In this document: positions 49,930-58,413 of the stretch, in pieces
How positions within the stretch are numbered: the first letter of the stretch is position 1
How the letters are laid out: every line of letters begins with the position of its first letter
From: Poriferisodalis sp965208555
Lineage (GTDB): Bacteria; Actinomycetota; Acidimicrobiia; Acidimicrobiales; Poriferisodalaceae
Length of the DNA: 64,000 bases
Assembly: GCF_965208555.1 (NCBI RefSeq)
Contig: NZ_OZ242342.1
Span: 124,001-188,000 of the forward strand
Reading direction: 5' to 3'
Translations under genes and position numbers: made by a program
The notes under the pieces: model-generated
The model's input: the letters and a program-made list of their open reading frames with translations, nothing else
The model's database searches: none
What the model was told of the DNA's origin: nothing

Positions 49930-50562
49930 ATGGAGATCGTCACTGTGGATCGAGACCGGGCGGCGCAGTTCACCGACGAGGTGGTCGAGCTGGCGCACAA
50001 CACCGGGCCGGCTTCCTATGACTACCAGTTCGGCTCCCGCCCAGTGTTCGACAGGTTGGTGGGCGACTCGTGGCTGGCCGCTGGGACGCTGTTCGGGTAT
50101 GACGAGACCACCCTCGCTCTGGACGGCGACGACGTGCTGGGCATCGAGATCGGGTTCGCCGGCCCGGAGTTCGAGCGCCGCAAGAAGACACTGCGCCCGC
50201 TGTGGCCGCCGATCATCGAGGACGGGATCGCGACAGCCGATGATCTCGCCGAGCTCGGTCGGCGTACGTATCTGGCCAGCTACCTCAATGTCGTCATCCC
50301 GGCCAGCGCCTACTACATCCACGCCCTGTCCGTCCGACCAGATCTGCACGGCCAAGGCATCGGCGCCGCACTGATGAAGGACGCCATCGAGCGGGCCACC
50401 GACGAGGGATACCGGGTCGTCCACCTCGACGTGCTGTCGGACAATCCCGCCGTCAAGTTCTACGAGGCGTTCGGGTTCGACGTGCTGGCGCAGACCGTCG
50501 CGCCGATCCCCCACAGCAACGGCGTGCCGATGGAACAGCGCATGGCGCTCGACCTCAGATGA
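49930..50562 (+). CDS. GNAT-family N-acetyltransferase
   Basis: A 210-residue acetyltransferase. Acetyl-CoA-binding motif A reads ALSVRPDLHGQGIGAALMKD and motif B VVHLDVLSDNPAVKFYEAFGF. The N-terminal domain (DRAAQFTDEVVELAHN) is the variable acceptor-binding part. The GGAGG site (49918-49922) is eight bases before the ATG. The acceptor amine cannot be predicted. Confidence 0.88.
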   Translation: MEIVTVDRDRAAQFTDEVVELAHNTGPASYDYQFGSRPVFDRLVGDSWLAAGTLFGYDETTLALDGDDVLGIEIGFAGPEFERRKKTLRPLWPPIIEDGIATADDLAELGRRTYLASYLNVVIPASAYYIHALSVRPDLHGQGIGAALMKDAIERATDEGYRVVHLDVLSDNPAVKFYEAFGFDVLAQTVAPIPHSNGVPMEQRMALDLR

Positions 50563-50569
50563 GCGGCGT

Positions 50570-50959
50570 CTATTCCTTGTAGGCGACCGCTTCGATCTCG
50601 ATAAGCGCCCCAGGAATGATGATCCCGGCAATCACGGTGGTGCTCGCCGGCGGCTCGTGGGGGAAGTACTTCTTGCGGGCTGCGCTGTACTCGCCGTACT
50701 GATCGATATCGGTGATGAACGCCTGCAGCTTCACCACATCGGCCATCGAAAAGCCCTCTTCGGCGAGCGCCAGCTGTATGTAGTCGAAGATCTCCTCGGT
50801 CTGACCGCCCATGGATTTGCTGAGATCGTTGGCGATGCAGCCCGAGACATAGATCGACGGCCCCGCCCTGACCGCCGGGGCGAAGGCCCCGCTCCGGATC
50901 AGCTCCGGAACCGGGTGTGCCTCGATGAGCGCTTCTGAACGAATGACCTTGCCGACCAT
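50570..50959 (-). CDS. RidA/YjgF family protein
   Basis: A 129-residue trimeric-fold protein that hydrolyses reactive enamines or imines, or is a related deaminase. Landmarks are PSIYVSGCIAND, the helix TEEIFDYIQLALAEEGFSMA and the end region STTVIAGIIIPGALIEIEA. The usual arginine in the R-x-A-V motif is not evident here (ASTTVIAG), so it may belong to a subfamily with a different activity. It converges on the GNAT gene. Confidence 0.86.
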   Translation of the reverse strand: MVGKVIRSEALIEAHPVPELIRSGAFAPAVRAGPSIYVSGCIANDLSKSMGGQTEEIFDYIQLALAEEGFSMADVVKLQAFITDIDQYGEYSAARKKYFPHEPPASTTVIAGIIIPGALIEIEAVAYKE

Positions 50960-51041
50960 GGCCGGAGACTAACCGTGGCGCCGAATGCGAGCTGCAGCTC
51001 ACACCAGTGCTGGCGGTGGCGCATCGTGGCAGGATCGTCCC

Positions 51042-51437
51042 ATGGACGAGCTGCCGGCATTCTTCGCAGACTTCAAGCGGGCCATGTTCCGCTGTGATGC
51101 GGAGGGCCTGGCGAGAACAGTCACCGAGGACTTTGTGTGGGAGCTGCACGCCGGAGCGTCTCCAGATGAGCCGGCTGGCAGTGTGCTCCGAGGTCCCGCG
51201 GCCATGGCCGAGGAGTTCCGCCGACGCAAGCTCGAGTGGAGCGGCGTCACCTATGAAGACGTCGACGAGCGCATGGCCGGCGACGATCTGATCGTGCAGA
51301 CGTTCGTCGTGTCGGGCACCGATTCACGGGGTGAGAAGTTCCGCTCGCACGCGGTGGACCTGTACCCGCTGCGAGACGGCCGAATCGCCGCCAAGCGCAC
51401 CTTCTGGAAGATCGACGGCCTCGGACCGGCGGTCTGA
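51042..51437 (+). CDS. SnoaL-like/NTF2-fold protein (single domain)
   Basis: A 131-residue single-domain NTF2-like protein: PAFFADFKRAMFRCDAEGLA, then VTEDFVWELHAGASP and the terminal strand RSHAVDLYPLRDGRIAAKRT, the usual pocket residues of SnoaL-type isomerases. ATG 51042 is chosen because AGGA precedes it by about eight bases. It is isolated between convergent and divergent neighbours. Function not assignable. Confidence 0.75.
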   Translation: MDELPAFFADFKRAMFRCDAEGLARTVTEDFVWELHAGASPDEPAGSVLRGPAAMAEEFRRRKLEWSGVTYEDVDERMAGDDLIVQTFVVSGTDSRGEKFRSHAVDLYPLRDGRIAAKRTFWKIDGLGPAV

Positions 51438-51483
51438 TTGACGACCGCCGAATCCGCGAAGGGCAGCGTCGCGACGGGCGGGA

Positions 51484-52788
51484 TCAGCCGGTCGGCGGTG
51501 GCTCGTCGGCAACCACAGACTCGGTGACCAAGCGGTCGATCTCAGACTGGTCGATGCCGATCTCGGCGAGCACCTCGCGCGTGTGCTCCCCATATTGCGG
51601 CGACGCCCCGAGCGTCGGACTCGCGGCCTCGCTGAAACGCAGCGGCATGCCCGAGGTGGTGTAGCGCCCGAAGGCCGGGTGCTCGATGTCCACCGCGTAG
51701 TCGTTGGCGCGGACTTGCTCGTCTTCCAGCGCCTCATACGGCATGTGGTACGGCCCGCACGGGAACTCGACGCCGCGCAGCGCGGCCAGCCACTCAGCGG
51801 TGGTGCGAGTCCGGAACAGCGCCTCGGCAGCGTCAACGAGGTCTGTGAGTTCATCCGTATCAGGCCGGCGAAGGTCGACTCTCGGCAAGCCGGTCACCTC
51901 GTGAAACTTGTCCCGCAGCGCCGGGCTCAGGCCCGCCACGGTGATCATCCCGTCTGCCGTCATGTAGGTGCGGAAGTAGATCCGGAACGTGCCCGCGCCG
52001 GGAATGATCCGGTCTTCGTAGATGCGCCGCTGGTCGACGAAATCCACACCGGCGGTCCGGGCTGCCGCCAGATCCTGCTTCAGCTCGGCCAGCACCTCGG
52101 CATCGCTCTCGAAGTCGCCGATCATCGGCGTGGCCAGCGACATCGCCGTGCCCAGCAACGAGCTGTCGACCCGCTGACCCGTGCCGGTCAGGTCGCGGTG
52201 GCGCAGCGCGGCCACCACGCCCAGCGCCGAGACCATGCCGGTGCCGAAGTCGTTCACTGCGGGTCGGGTCGCCGACGGCACGCCGTGCTCAGCCCGATTC
52301 ATGATGAATCCGGCGCCGCTGCGGGCCTGTACCAGCACGTCATACCCGCCGAGGTGGGCGTCGGAGCCCTCCGGCCCGAACGCGGTATGCGCCAAGTAGA
52401 CGAGCCGCGGGTTGACCGCTGCGGCGTGCTCGAATTCGATGCCGTACCGCTTGAGGTCGCCCGGCTTCAAGGCCACCAGCGCCACGTCCGCCCAAGCGAA
52501 GAGCCGGTCGACGACCGCAGCTGAATCGGGATGCTGCAGGTCGAGCACTATCGCCCGTTTGCCTGGATTGATGAGGGCGTACGCCTTCGCCTCCATCGGA
52601 GCGAGCGACGCAAGCGAACGCATGGCATCGCCGCCGGGCGGCTCGACCTTGACGACCTCGGCACCCATGCCCGCCAGCAATCGGCCGCAATGCGGGATCG
52701 CAGCATTCTGGGCGAACTCCACCACTCTGATCCCGGCCAAGATCCCGCCACCAGCGTCGCTCGCTTCGGGCTCGGCGGGCGCGTTCAT
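51484..52788 (-). CDS. Class III CoA transferase (CaiB/BaiF family)
   Basis: A 434-residue single-domain CoA transferase. The catalytic aspartate is in GTGQRVDSSLLG, and the N-terminal ILAGIRVVEFAQNAAIPHCG is the conserved CoA-binding start. The C-terminal PQYGEHTREVLAEIG is typical. It transfers CoA onto a carboxylic acid to start its breakdown. It follows the sulfatase by 19 bases and ends the TauD-P450-transporter-sulfatase run, so the acid is probably the desulfated, oxidised product of the imported compound. Confidence 0.9.
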   Translation of the reverse strand: MNAPAEPEASDAGGGILAGIRVVEFAQNAAIPHCGRLLAGMGAEVVKVEPPGGDAMRSLASLAPMEAKAYALINPGKRAIVLDLQHPDSAAVVDRLFAWADVALVALKPGDLKRYGIEFEHAAAVNPRLVYLAHTAFGPEGSDAHLGGYDVLVQARSGAGFIMNRAEHGVPSATRPAVNDFGTGMVSALGVVAALRHRDLTGTGQRVDSSLLGTAMSLATPMIGDFESDAEVLAELKQDLAAARTAGVDFVDQRRIYEDRIIPGAGTFRIYFRTYMTADGMITVAGLSPALRDKFHEVTGLPRVDLRRPDTDELTDLVDAAEALFRTRTTAEWLAALRGVEFPCGPYHMPYEALEDEQVRANDYAVDIEHPAFGRYTTSGMPLRFSEAASPTLGASPQYGEHTREVLAEIGIDQSEIDRLVTESVVADEPPPTG

Positions 52789-52807
52789 CGGCTGCAGGCT
52801 CCACTCG

Positions 52808-54181
52808 TCAGCAAGCGGCCGGGGGCTCGTACGGGTCAGGCGTTCCCACCGGGATCAATGGATGCACAGCAACGCTGTCCCAGAACTCAGCGACCGCGGC
52901 CATCACCGGCCGCTGGACCCAAGTGTTCGACGGCAGGAACACATCGTGACGCTCGCGGGGATCGTCGTAGAGGTTGAACGCCCTCGGGATGCTCAATTCG
53001 ACGGGCGGATCGCCCATGAATTCCTGCCAGATGAAGTGCAGCTTCCAGTTGCGCCACTTCACCGCGTGCAGCCGGTCGGCTACGAAGCACAGCACCGACT
53101 CGCGTCCCGATCTGTCTGACGTGCCGTCCAGCAACGGCATCAGGTCGATGCCGTCGATGGGCCGGTCGGCGGGCAGGTCGGCCCCGGCCGCAGTCGCCAG
53201 AGTGGTGAAGATGTCGGTGGCGTGCGCCAGCTCGTTGGTCATGGCTCCCGCCGGGATCCTGCCCGGCCAGCGCGCGATGAAGGGCACCCGCAGGCTTCCC
53301 TCCATCGCGGTGAAGTACGAACCGCCCCACGGGCCGGTCCAGCCCCGCCACGGAAGAACGTCTTCCGCGCCGTTGTCGCTCGTGAAGATCACCAGGGTGT
53401 CGCCTGCGATGCCCAGCTCGTCGAGCACCTCCACAAAGCGGCCAACGCGGTCGTCGGTCTCCCGGAAGGCGTCCGCAAAGTCACCGAGCCCAGTGACACC
53501 GGCGTAGTCAGGGTGCGGCAGCGTCGGGAAGTGCGGGAACGCCAGCGGCAGGTACAGGAAGAATGGCTGTCCCTCGGCAGCACATCGCCGCATGAAGCTC
53601 TCGCCCCGATCGAAGGCCTCAGCGTCGAACAGGGCACGCGCAGCGGCGTCGTAGTCGGCCACCGTCACGGAAGCCTCACCCCTCCGTCCCTCGAGGAGCC
53701 GTTCTGGCGGGACGATCTCGGGGTCGTAGCCGGCAGCGGTCGACCACAGCGAAGAGTCATGCGTTTCAGCGAGGCCCCACCACTCGTCGAAACCCCGTTC
53801 GTGGGGTTGGCGACCGGGCCCGTCGCCGAGATGCCATTTCCCGAAGTGCGCGCAGCGGTAGCCCACCGAGGACACGAGCTCTGCCAGGGTGACCTCCCAG
53901 CGCGTCAATCCGCTGGGCTGGCCAGGCAGCGGGATCCGGACCGTGCCTGAACGGATCGGGAGGCGGCCGGTCATCACCGCGGAGCGGGACGGCGTGCACT
54001 GCGCCTCCATGTTCATGTTGGTGAGGCGCATTCCCTCCGCGGCCAGCTCGTCGATGTTGGGTGTCGGAACACCGCGCACCGCTCCCCCGCCGTAGCAGCC
54101 CAGCTCGCCGTATCCGAGATTGTCGACGAACACGAACAGGATGTTCGGGCGGCGGGAAGCGGCGCCGGATTGCTCAGCCAT
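52808..54181 (-). CDS. Sulfatase (arylsulfatase type), coupled to the peptide-type transporter
   Basis: A 457-residue type I sulfatase with formylglycine site Cys62 in CTPSRSAVMTG, metal-binding Asp20 region (NILFVFVDNLGYGE), GKWHLG and late FTSDNGAED. It has no signal peptide, so it should act on substrate after uptake. Start ATG 54181 overlaps the OppF-type ATPase stop by eight bases: transport and desulfation are genetically coupled. It differs from the 770-residue sulfatase at 37361-39673 in lacking the extra C-terminal domain. Confidence 0.92.
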   Translation of the reverse strand: MAEQSGAASRRPNILFVFVDNLGYGELGCYGGGAVRGVPTPNIDELAAEGMRLTNMNMEAQCTPSRSAVMTGRLPIRSGTVRIPLPGQPSGLTRWEVTLAELVSSVGYRCAHFGKWHLGDGPGRQPHERGFDEWWGLAETHDSSLWSTAAGYDPEIVPPERLLEGRRGEASVTVADYDAAARALFDAEAFDRGESFMRRCAAEGQPFFLYLPLAFPHFPTLPHPDYAGVTGLGDFADAFRETDDRVGRFVEVLDELGIAGDTLVIFTSDNGAEDVLPWRGWTGPWGGSYFTAMEGSLRVPFIARWPGRIPAGAMTNELAHATDIFTTLATAAGADLPADRPIDGIDLMPLLDGTSDRSGRESVLCFVADRLHAVKWRNWKLHFIWQEFMGDPPVELSIPRAFNLYDDPRERHDVFLPSNTWVQRPVMAAVAEFWDSVAVHPLIPVGTPDPYEPPAAC

Positions 54182-55250
54182 CGGCTGCAGACGCCGGCGC
54201 TTCAGCGACCAGCGCATCGGCTGCCAACTCGCTCACGGGACGGCCGCCGAGCTTGGGTCCGGTCGTGTGCAGGTGGCACCACACAGTCCCGCCCGTGGCG
54301 GTCGGCACGGGTTCGGGGAACGATTCCCGGCACACGTCCATGGCGTGCGGGCACCGTTCGGCGAATGGGCAGCTGTCGGCCGGCGCCCTGCCGCTGGCGC
54401 CGGCCACGCCCTGGGCCAGTTCACGCCGGCGCTGCGACTTGACGTGCTGCACGGCAGGGTCTGGGTCGGGAATCGAGGCCAGCAGCAGCTCGGTGTACGG
54501 GTGCGCCGGCCGCTCGCAGATGTCATCGGATTCACCCAGCTCGACGATCCGGCTGTGATACATGACCGCAATGCGGTGACACGTGTGACGCACCACCGCC
54601 AGATCGTGCGCAATGAACAGGTACGCCGCGCCGGTCTCGCGCTGCAGCCGTTCCAGCAGGTTGATGACCTGGCTCTGGGTGGACACGTCGAGTGCCGAAA
54701 CCGGCTCGTCGAGCACCAGCAGGTCCGGCTCGGTTGCCAAGGCGCGGGCGACGGCGATCCGCTGACGCTGGCCGCCCGAGAATTCATGGGGATACCGGTC
54801 GAGGTGATGGCGTTGTAGACCGACCTGGGTGAGCAGTTCGCCGGCCCGCTCTCGCGCAGCGCGCGAGTCCATGTCGAAATGAATGCGCAGGGGCTCGGCA
54901 ATGATCGCGCCCACCACCATCGAGGGGTTCAGCGACCCGACTGGGTCTTGAAACACCACCTGCACGGTCTTGCGGTACGCGGTGGGCACGCGCCGGCCGA
55001 AGCCGGTGACATCGAAGTCGCCGAGCCGGATCGAGCCGCTCTGCGGCCGCAGGAAGCGAAGCACGGCGCGGCCGAGCGTGGTCTTGCCCGATCCCGATTC
55101 CCCTACCAGCCCGAGCGTGTCGCCGGCGTCGATCTTCAACGACACGTGCTGAACCGCCCGCACGTCAGGCAGGCGTTGCCACGGCAAGGCACCGCGCCCT
55201 CCCGGGAACACGATCGTCAGATCGTCGATGTCGAGGAGCGACTCGCTCAC
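54174..55250 (-). CDS. ABC transporter ATP-binding protein, OppF/DppF type
   Basis: A 358-residue ATPase of the oligopeptide/dipeptide/nickel family. It has Walker A GESGSGKTT, Q-loop FQDPVGSLNPSM, signature FSGGQRQRI, Walker B LLVLDEPVSALDVS and switch His in FIAHDLAVV. The C-terminal cysteine cluster region (CPFAERCPHAMDVCR) is typical of OppD/OppF proteins and binds an iron-sulfur cluster in some members. GTG 55250 overlaps the upstream fusion-gene stop (GTGA). It pairs with the ATPase half of that fusion. Confidence 0.92.
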   Translation of the reverse strand: MSESLLDIDDLTIVFPGGRGALPWQRLPDVRAVQHVSLKIDAGDTLGLVGESGSGKTTLGRAVLRFLRPQSGSIRLGDFDVTGFGRRVPTAYRKTVQVVFQDPVGSLNPSMVVGAIIAEPLRIHFDMDSRAARERAGELLTQVGLQRHHLDRYPHEFSGGQRQRIAVARALATEPDLLVLDEPVSALDVSTQSQVINLLERLQRETGAAYLFIAHDLAVVRHTCHRIAVMYHSRIVELGESDDICERPAHPYTELLLASIPDPDPAVQHVKSQRRRELAQGVAGASGRAPADSCPFAERCPHAMDVCRESFPEPVPTATGGTVWCHLHTTGPKLGGRPVSELAADALVAEAPASAADG

Positions 55251-57331
55251 GTCGGCTCGCCCCCCTCGCTGGCCGGCCGGCCGGGCAACGTCGCAGCGGC
55301 CGACTGCTCCCACCCGGCGATGCCCACGACAGCGGATCGCTGGACGCCCTGCAGCTCGAGATCGTGGCTGCGTTCGCAGCGGGTGAGCGATGCGCCCAAG
55401 GGCCGCAGCTCAACAGGGCCCCGGCGGCATTCGATCGCCTCGTAGGGACAGCGGTCGGCGAAGTGGCAGCGGTCCGGCCATTCCCACGGTGGGGGCACCA
55501 CACCCGGGATCGTCGGCAGGTCGCCGACCCTGGGCTCATTGCGAGGAATCGCCGCGATCAGCCCCTCGGTGTAGGGATGCCGAGGCGTAGCGAAGACATC
55601 GGCGAGACGGCCGGTCTCCACGATCTCGCCGGCGTACATCACGGCCACCCGGTCGGCCAGGTCGGCCACCACGCCGAGATCATGGGTGATCAGCAGCACC
55701 GAGACACCCCGGCTGCGTGCGAGATCGCCGATGAGGTCGAGCATCTGGCCCTGCACGGTGACGTCGAGCGCCGTGGTGGGCTCGTCTGCGATGAGCAGCT
55801 TCGGCTCGCACGACAGGGCCATGGCGATCATCACCCGCTGCGCCATGCCGCCCGAGAACTGGTGCGGGTAGGCGTCGATGCGCTTGTGCGGGTCGGGAAT
55901 GCCGACCTCGGCGAACAGCTCGATGACTCGCTCGCGGGCCTGTTTCCGGGTCATGTCGAGATGCACCCGCAACGGCTCGGCCACCTGCCGGCCGACCGTG
56001 TATGCGGGGTTCAGCGCGGCTGAGGGCTCCTGGAAGATGATTCCGATCTCGCGGCCCCGGATGTGACGCAGGTCGTCGAAGTCCATGCGAACCAGCTCGC
56101 GGCCGTCGAGCATGATCGACTCGGCACTGGCTTGTCCGGGGTCGGGCACCAGGCCCATCAGCGACAGCCCGGTGATGGTCTTGCCCGAGCCCGACTCGCC
56201 CACCAGCGCCATCACTTCGCCCCGGCCGATGTCGAGGTTCACGTTGCGCACGACGGTCATGTCGGTGCCTTCGCCCGGCTTGGGGAAGACGATGTCCAGC
56301 CCTCGCAGGCTGAGCAGGGGGTCGTCGGTGTCCTCCGGCGGTCGGGGCGGGGCGGCAGCGCTGCGCTCCTTGGGAATGACGTCGCCGACGCCCACTCGCC
56401 CGCCACGGGCCTCGCGGGCGAAGGCGTCGCGCAGCCCGTCGCCGAAGACGTTGAAGGCCACCACCGTGAGGAAAATGGCGATGCCCGGCGGGATGGCCGG
56501 CCAGATCGTGCGATCGATGCTGATCTCCGCATCGCGCAGCATGCGTCCCCAGCTCGCCTGGGTGGCGTCGGCACCGATCCCCAGGAAGCTGAGGGCCGCC
56601 TCGGCCAAGACCGCTTGAGCGAACAGCAAGGTGGTTTGCACGATGAGCGGCGGCGCGACGTTGGGGAGGATGTGACGCCACATCACTCTCCGGTCGCCTG
56701 CGCCGGCAGCGCGCGCACCGTCGACGTAGAACTCCTCACGGGCAGCGAAGACCTCCGCCCGCACCAGCCGAGTGATGATCATCGAGAACACGAGGCCGAT
56801 CGCCAGCATGGCGTTGGTGAGCCCCGTGCCCAGCCCGGTGATGATCGCCATCGCCATCACAACCGCAGGCACGGCCACGACGATCTCCACGAACCGCATG
56901 GCGATGCGGTCGGCCCAGCCGCGGAAGTAGCCGATGGCCAGCCCGAGCGGCACGCCGATGACCAGCGCCACCAGCACCGCTTCGACACCGGCGATCAGGG
57001 CATAGCGCGCCCCGAAGAAGATGCGGGTCAGGATGTCCCGCCCGACGTGGTCGGTGCCGAGCAGGTAGCCGGCCTCGCCGGGGCTGAACAAGATGTCTTG
57101 GAATCGGGTCGCAAGGATCTCGTCGTGAGACGTGAGCAACGGGGCGAAAATCGCTGCGATCACCACGACGACGAGGTAGAGGGCCCCTGCCATCGCCACC
57201 TTGTTGCGCAGCAGGCGAGACCAGAATCGGCTGCGGGTGGCTTGCGTTCCCGACTCCTGGGCCACGGGCGACTGTCCGGTGACGTCACCCGAATCGGCAG
57301 TGCCGCCCAGTCCCGCCAGGGTGTCGCTCAT
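55247..57331 (-). CDS. Fused ABC permease-ATPase (DppC-DppD type)
   Basis: A 694-residue fusion. Residues about 1-320 form a DppC-type permease (GTDHVGRDILTRIFFGARYA loop and several membrane helices). Residues about 340-694 form a DppD/OppD-type ATPase (Walker A GESGSGKT, Q-loop FQEPSAALNPAY, signature FSGGMAQRV, Walker B LLIADEPTTALDVT, THDLG). The C-terminal Cys-rich end (CHFADRCPYEAIECRR) matches OppD. Such fusions occur in actinobacteria. Starts and stops overlap both neighbours by four bases, fixing subunit ratio. Confidence 0.93.
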   Translation of the reverse strand: MSDTLAGLGGTADSGDVTGQSPVAQESGTQATRSRFWSRLLRNKVAMAGALYLVVVVIAAIFAPLLTSHDEILATRFQDILFSPGEAGYLLGTDHVGRDILTRIFFGARYALIAGVEAVLVALVIGVPLGLAIGYFRGWADRIAMRFVEIVVAVPAVVMAMAIITGLGTGLTNAMLAIGLVFSMIITRLVRAEVFAAREEFYVDGARAAGAGDRRVMWRHILPNVAPPLIVQTTLLFAQAVLAEAALSFLGIGADATQASWGRMLRDAEISIDRTIWPAIPPGIAIFLTVVAFNVFGDGLRDAFAREARGGRVGVGDVIPKERSAAAPPRPPEDTDDPLLSLRGLDIVFPKPGEGTDMTVVRNVNLDIGRGEVMALVGESGSGKTITGLSLMGLVPDPGQASAESIMLDGRELVRMDFDDLRHIRGREIGIIFQEPSAALNPAYTVGRQVAEPLRVHLDMTRKQARERVIELFAEVGIPDPHKRIDAYPHQFSGGMAQRVMIAMALSCEPKLLIADEPTTALDVTVQGQMLDLIGDLARSRGVSVLLITHDLGVVADLADRVAVMYAGEIVETGRLADVFATPRHPYTEGLIAAIPRNEPRVGDLPTIPGVVPPPWEWPDRCHFADRCPYEAIECRRGPVELRPLGASLTRCERSHDLELQGVQRSAVVGIAGWEQSAAATLPGRPASEGGEPT

Positions 57332-58272
57332 TCCGGCCTCACCTTCGGGTTCAGCCAGGCGTAGCTGAGATCCAGCACGATGTTGACGACCACCACCACC
57401 GCCGCGGTCACCATCACGAACCCGAGCAGGGCCGGCATGTTCTGGCGCAGTATGGCGTCGACACCGAATCTGCCGAGACCCGGCACGTTGAAGACGAACT
57501 CCACGAAGATCGAGCCGCCGATCAGCGCCGATGTCTGGAAGCCCGCCAGCGTCACGACCGGGATCGCCGCATTGCGAATGGCATGACGTGACACCACCCG
57601 CCGCACAGGGAGCCCCTTGGCCAGCGCTGTGCGCACGTAGTCACGCTGGAGCACGCCGATCATCGACGAGCGGGCCTGGCGGGCAATCGCCGCAGATGCG
57701 GAGATGCCCAGCGCCACGCACGGCAGGATCAACGCTTCGACCCATGCGAAGAATGTCTCCGGCCGGGTCGTGGGCCAGATGGCCGGCAGCCACTGCAGCT
57801 TCACCCCGACGTAGTACGCGAGCACCAGGCCGATCCAGAAATTCGGCACGGCGAGCCCCAGCGATGACGCGACCGTGATGGTGCGATCAGGCCATCTCCC
57901 GGCCTTGAGCGCAGCCAGCACACCGAACGCACTGCCGATGGCCAGCGCCACGATCAGGGATCCGAACACCATCGACAACGTCACCGGGATGCGGTCGCGC
58001 AGCTCGGTGGTGATCTTCTCGCCGTTGAACCAGTTGGTGCCGAGGTCGCCGACCACGGCGCTGTTGAGCCAGTCCCAGTACTGCACCATCAGCGGACGGT
58101 CGATGCCAAGTTCGGCGCGCTTTTGGGCGAGCGACTCCAGGTCGGCGTCGTCGCCCATGATCGTGGCCGCCGGATCGACCGGATTGAGCTGGGCCAGGAA
58201 GAAGACCAGCGTGGCCACCATCAGCATCAGCGGGATCGCCGCGAGGATCCGGCTGACCAGCAGTCGAAACAC
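57328..58272 (-). CDS. ABC transporter permease, DppB type
   Basis: A 314-residue permease with six membrane helices. The N-terminal region has LAQLNPVDPAATIMGDD. The periplasmic loop region LPAIWPTTRPETFFAWVEAL is typical, and the ATPase-contact loop reads MIGVLQRDYVRTALAKGLP. It pairs with the permease half of the DppC-DppD fusion, with a four-base overlap. A 142-base gap with two hairpins separates it from the binding-protein gene. Confidence 0.92.
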   Translation of the reverse strand: MFRLLVSRILAAIPLMLMVATLVFFLAQLNPVDPAATIMGDDADLESLAQKRAELGIDRPLMVQYWDWLNSAVVGDLGTNWFNGEKITTELRDRIPVTLSMVFGSLIVALAIGSAFGVLAALKAGRWPDRTITVASSLGLAVPNFWIGLVLAYYVGVKLQWLPAIWPTTRPETFFAWVEALILPCVALGISASAAIARQARSSMIGVLQRDYVRTALAKGLPVRRVVSRHAIRNAAIPVVTLAGFQTSALIGGSIFVEFVFNVPGLGRFGVDAILRQNMPALLGFVMVTAAVVVVVNIVLDLSYAWLNPKVRPE

Positions 58273-58302
58273 CTAGCACCCCCCTGCGCTGTCGCGGCGT
58301 CC

Positions 58303-58335
58303 GTGGCGGCCGAGCCGGTTGGGCTCGGCCGCCAC
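58303..58335 (-). terminator. Perfect 14-base-pair hairpin between binding-protein and permease genes
   Basis: GTGGCGGCCGAGCC (58303-58316) pairs perfectly with GGCTCGGCCGCCAC (58322-58335) around the loop GGTTG. No T-run follows on the minus strand. It is likely a partial terminator or mRNA-stabilising element lowering permease expression relative to the binding protein, parallel to the hairpin at 20334-20370. Confidence 0.7.
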
Positions 58336-58381
58336 GTCAGTTCGCCATCTTGAGACCAGTCGTCAAGGCTGCGGAAACTAG

Positions 58382-58402
58382 CCGACGACTTGAGGTCGTC
58401 GG
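58382..58402 (-). terminator. Hairpin just after the binding-protein stop
   Basis: CCGACGAC (58382-58389) pairs with GTCGTCGG (58395-58402) around TTGAG, 11 bases after the stop codon, followed on the minus strand by a weak CTAGTTTCC. This is a possible weak intrinsic terminator that works together with the larger hairpin downstream. Confidence 0.5.
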
Positions 58403-58413
58403 GCGTGCCGCCT

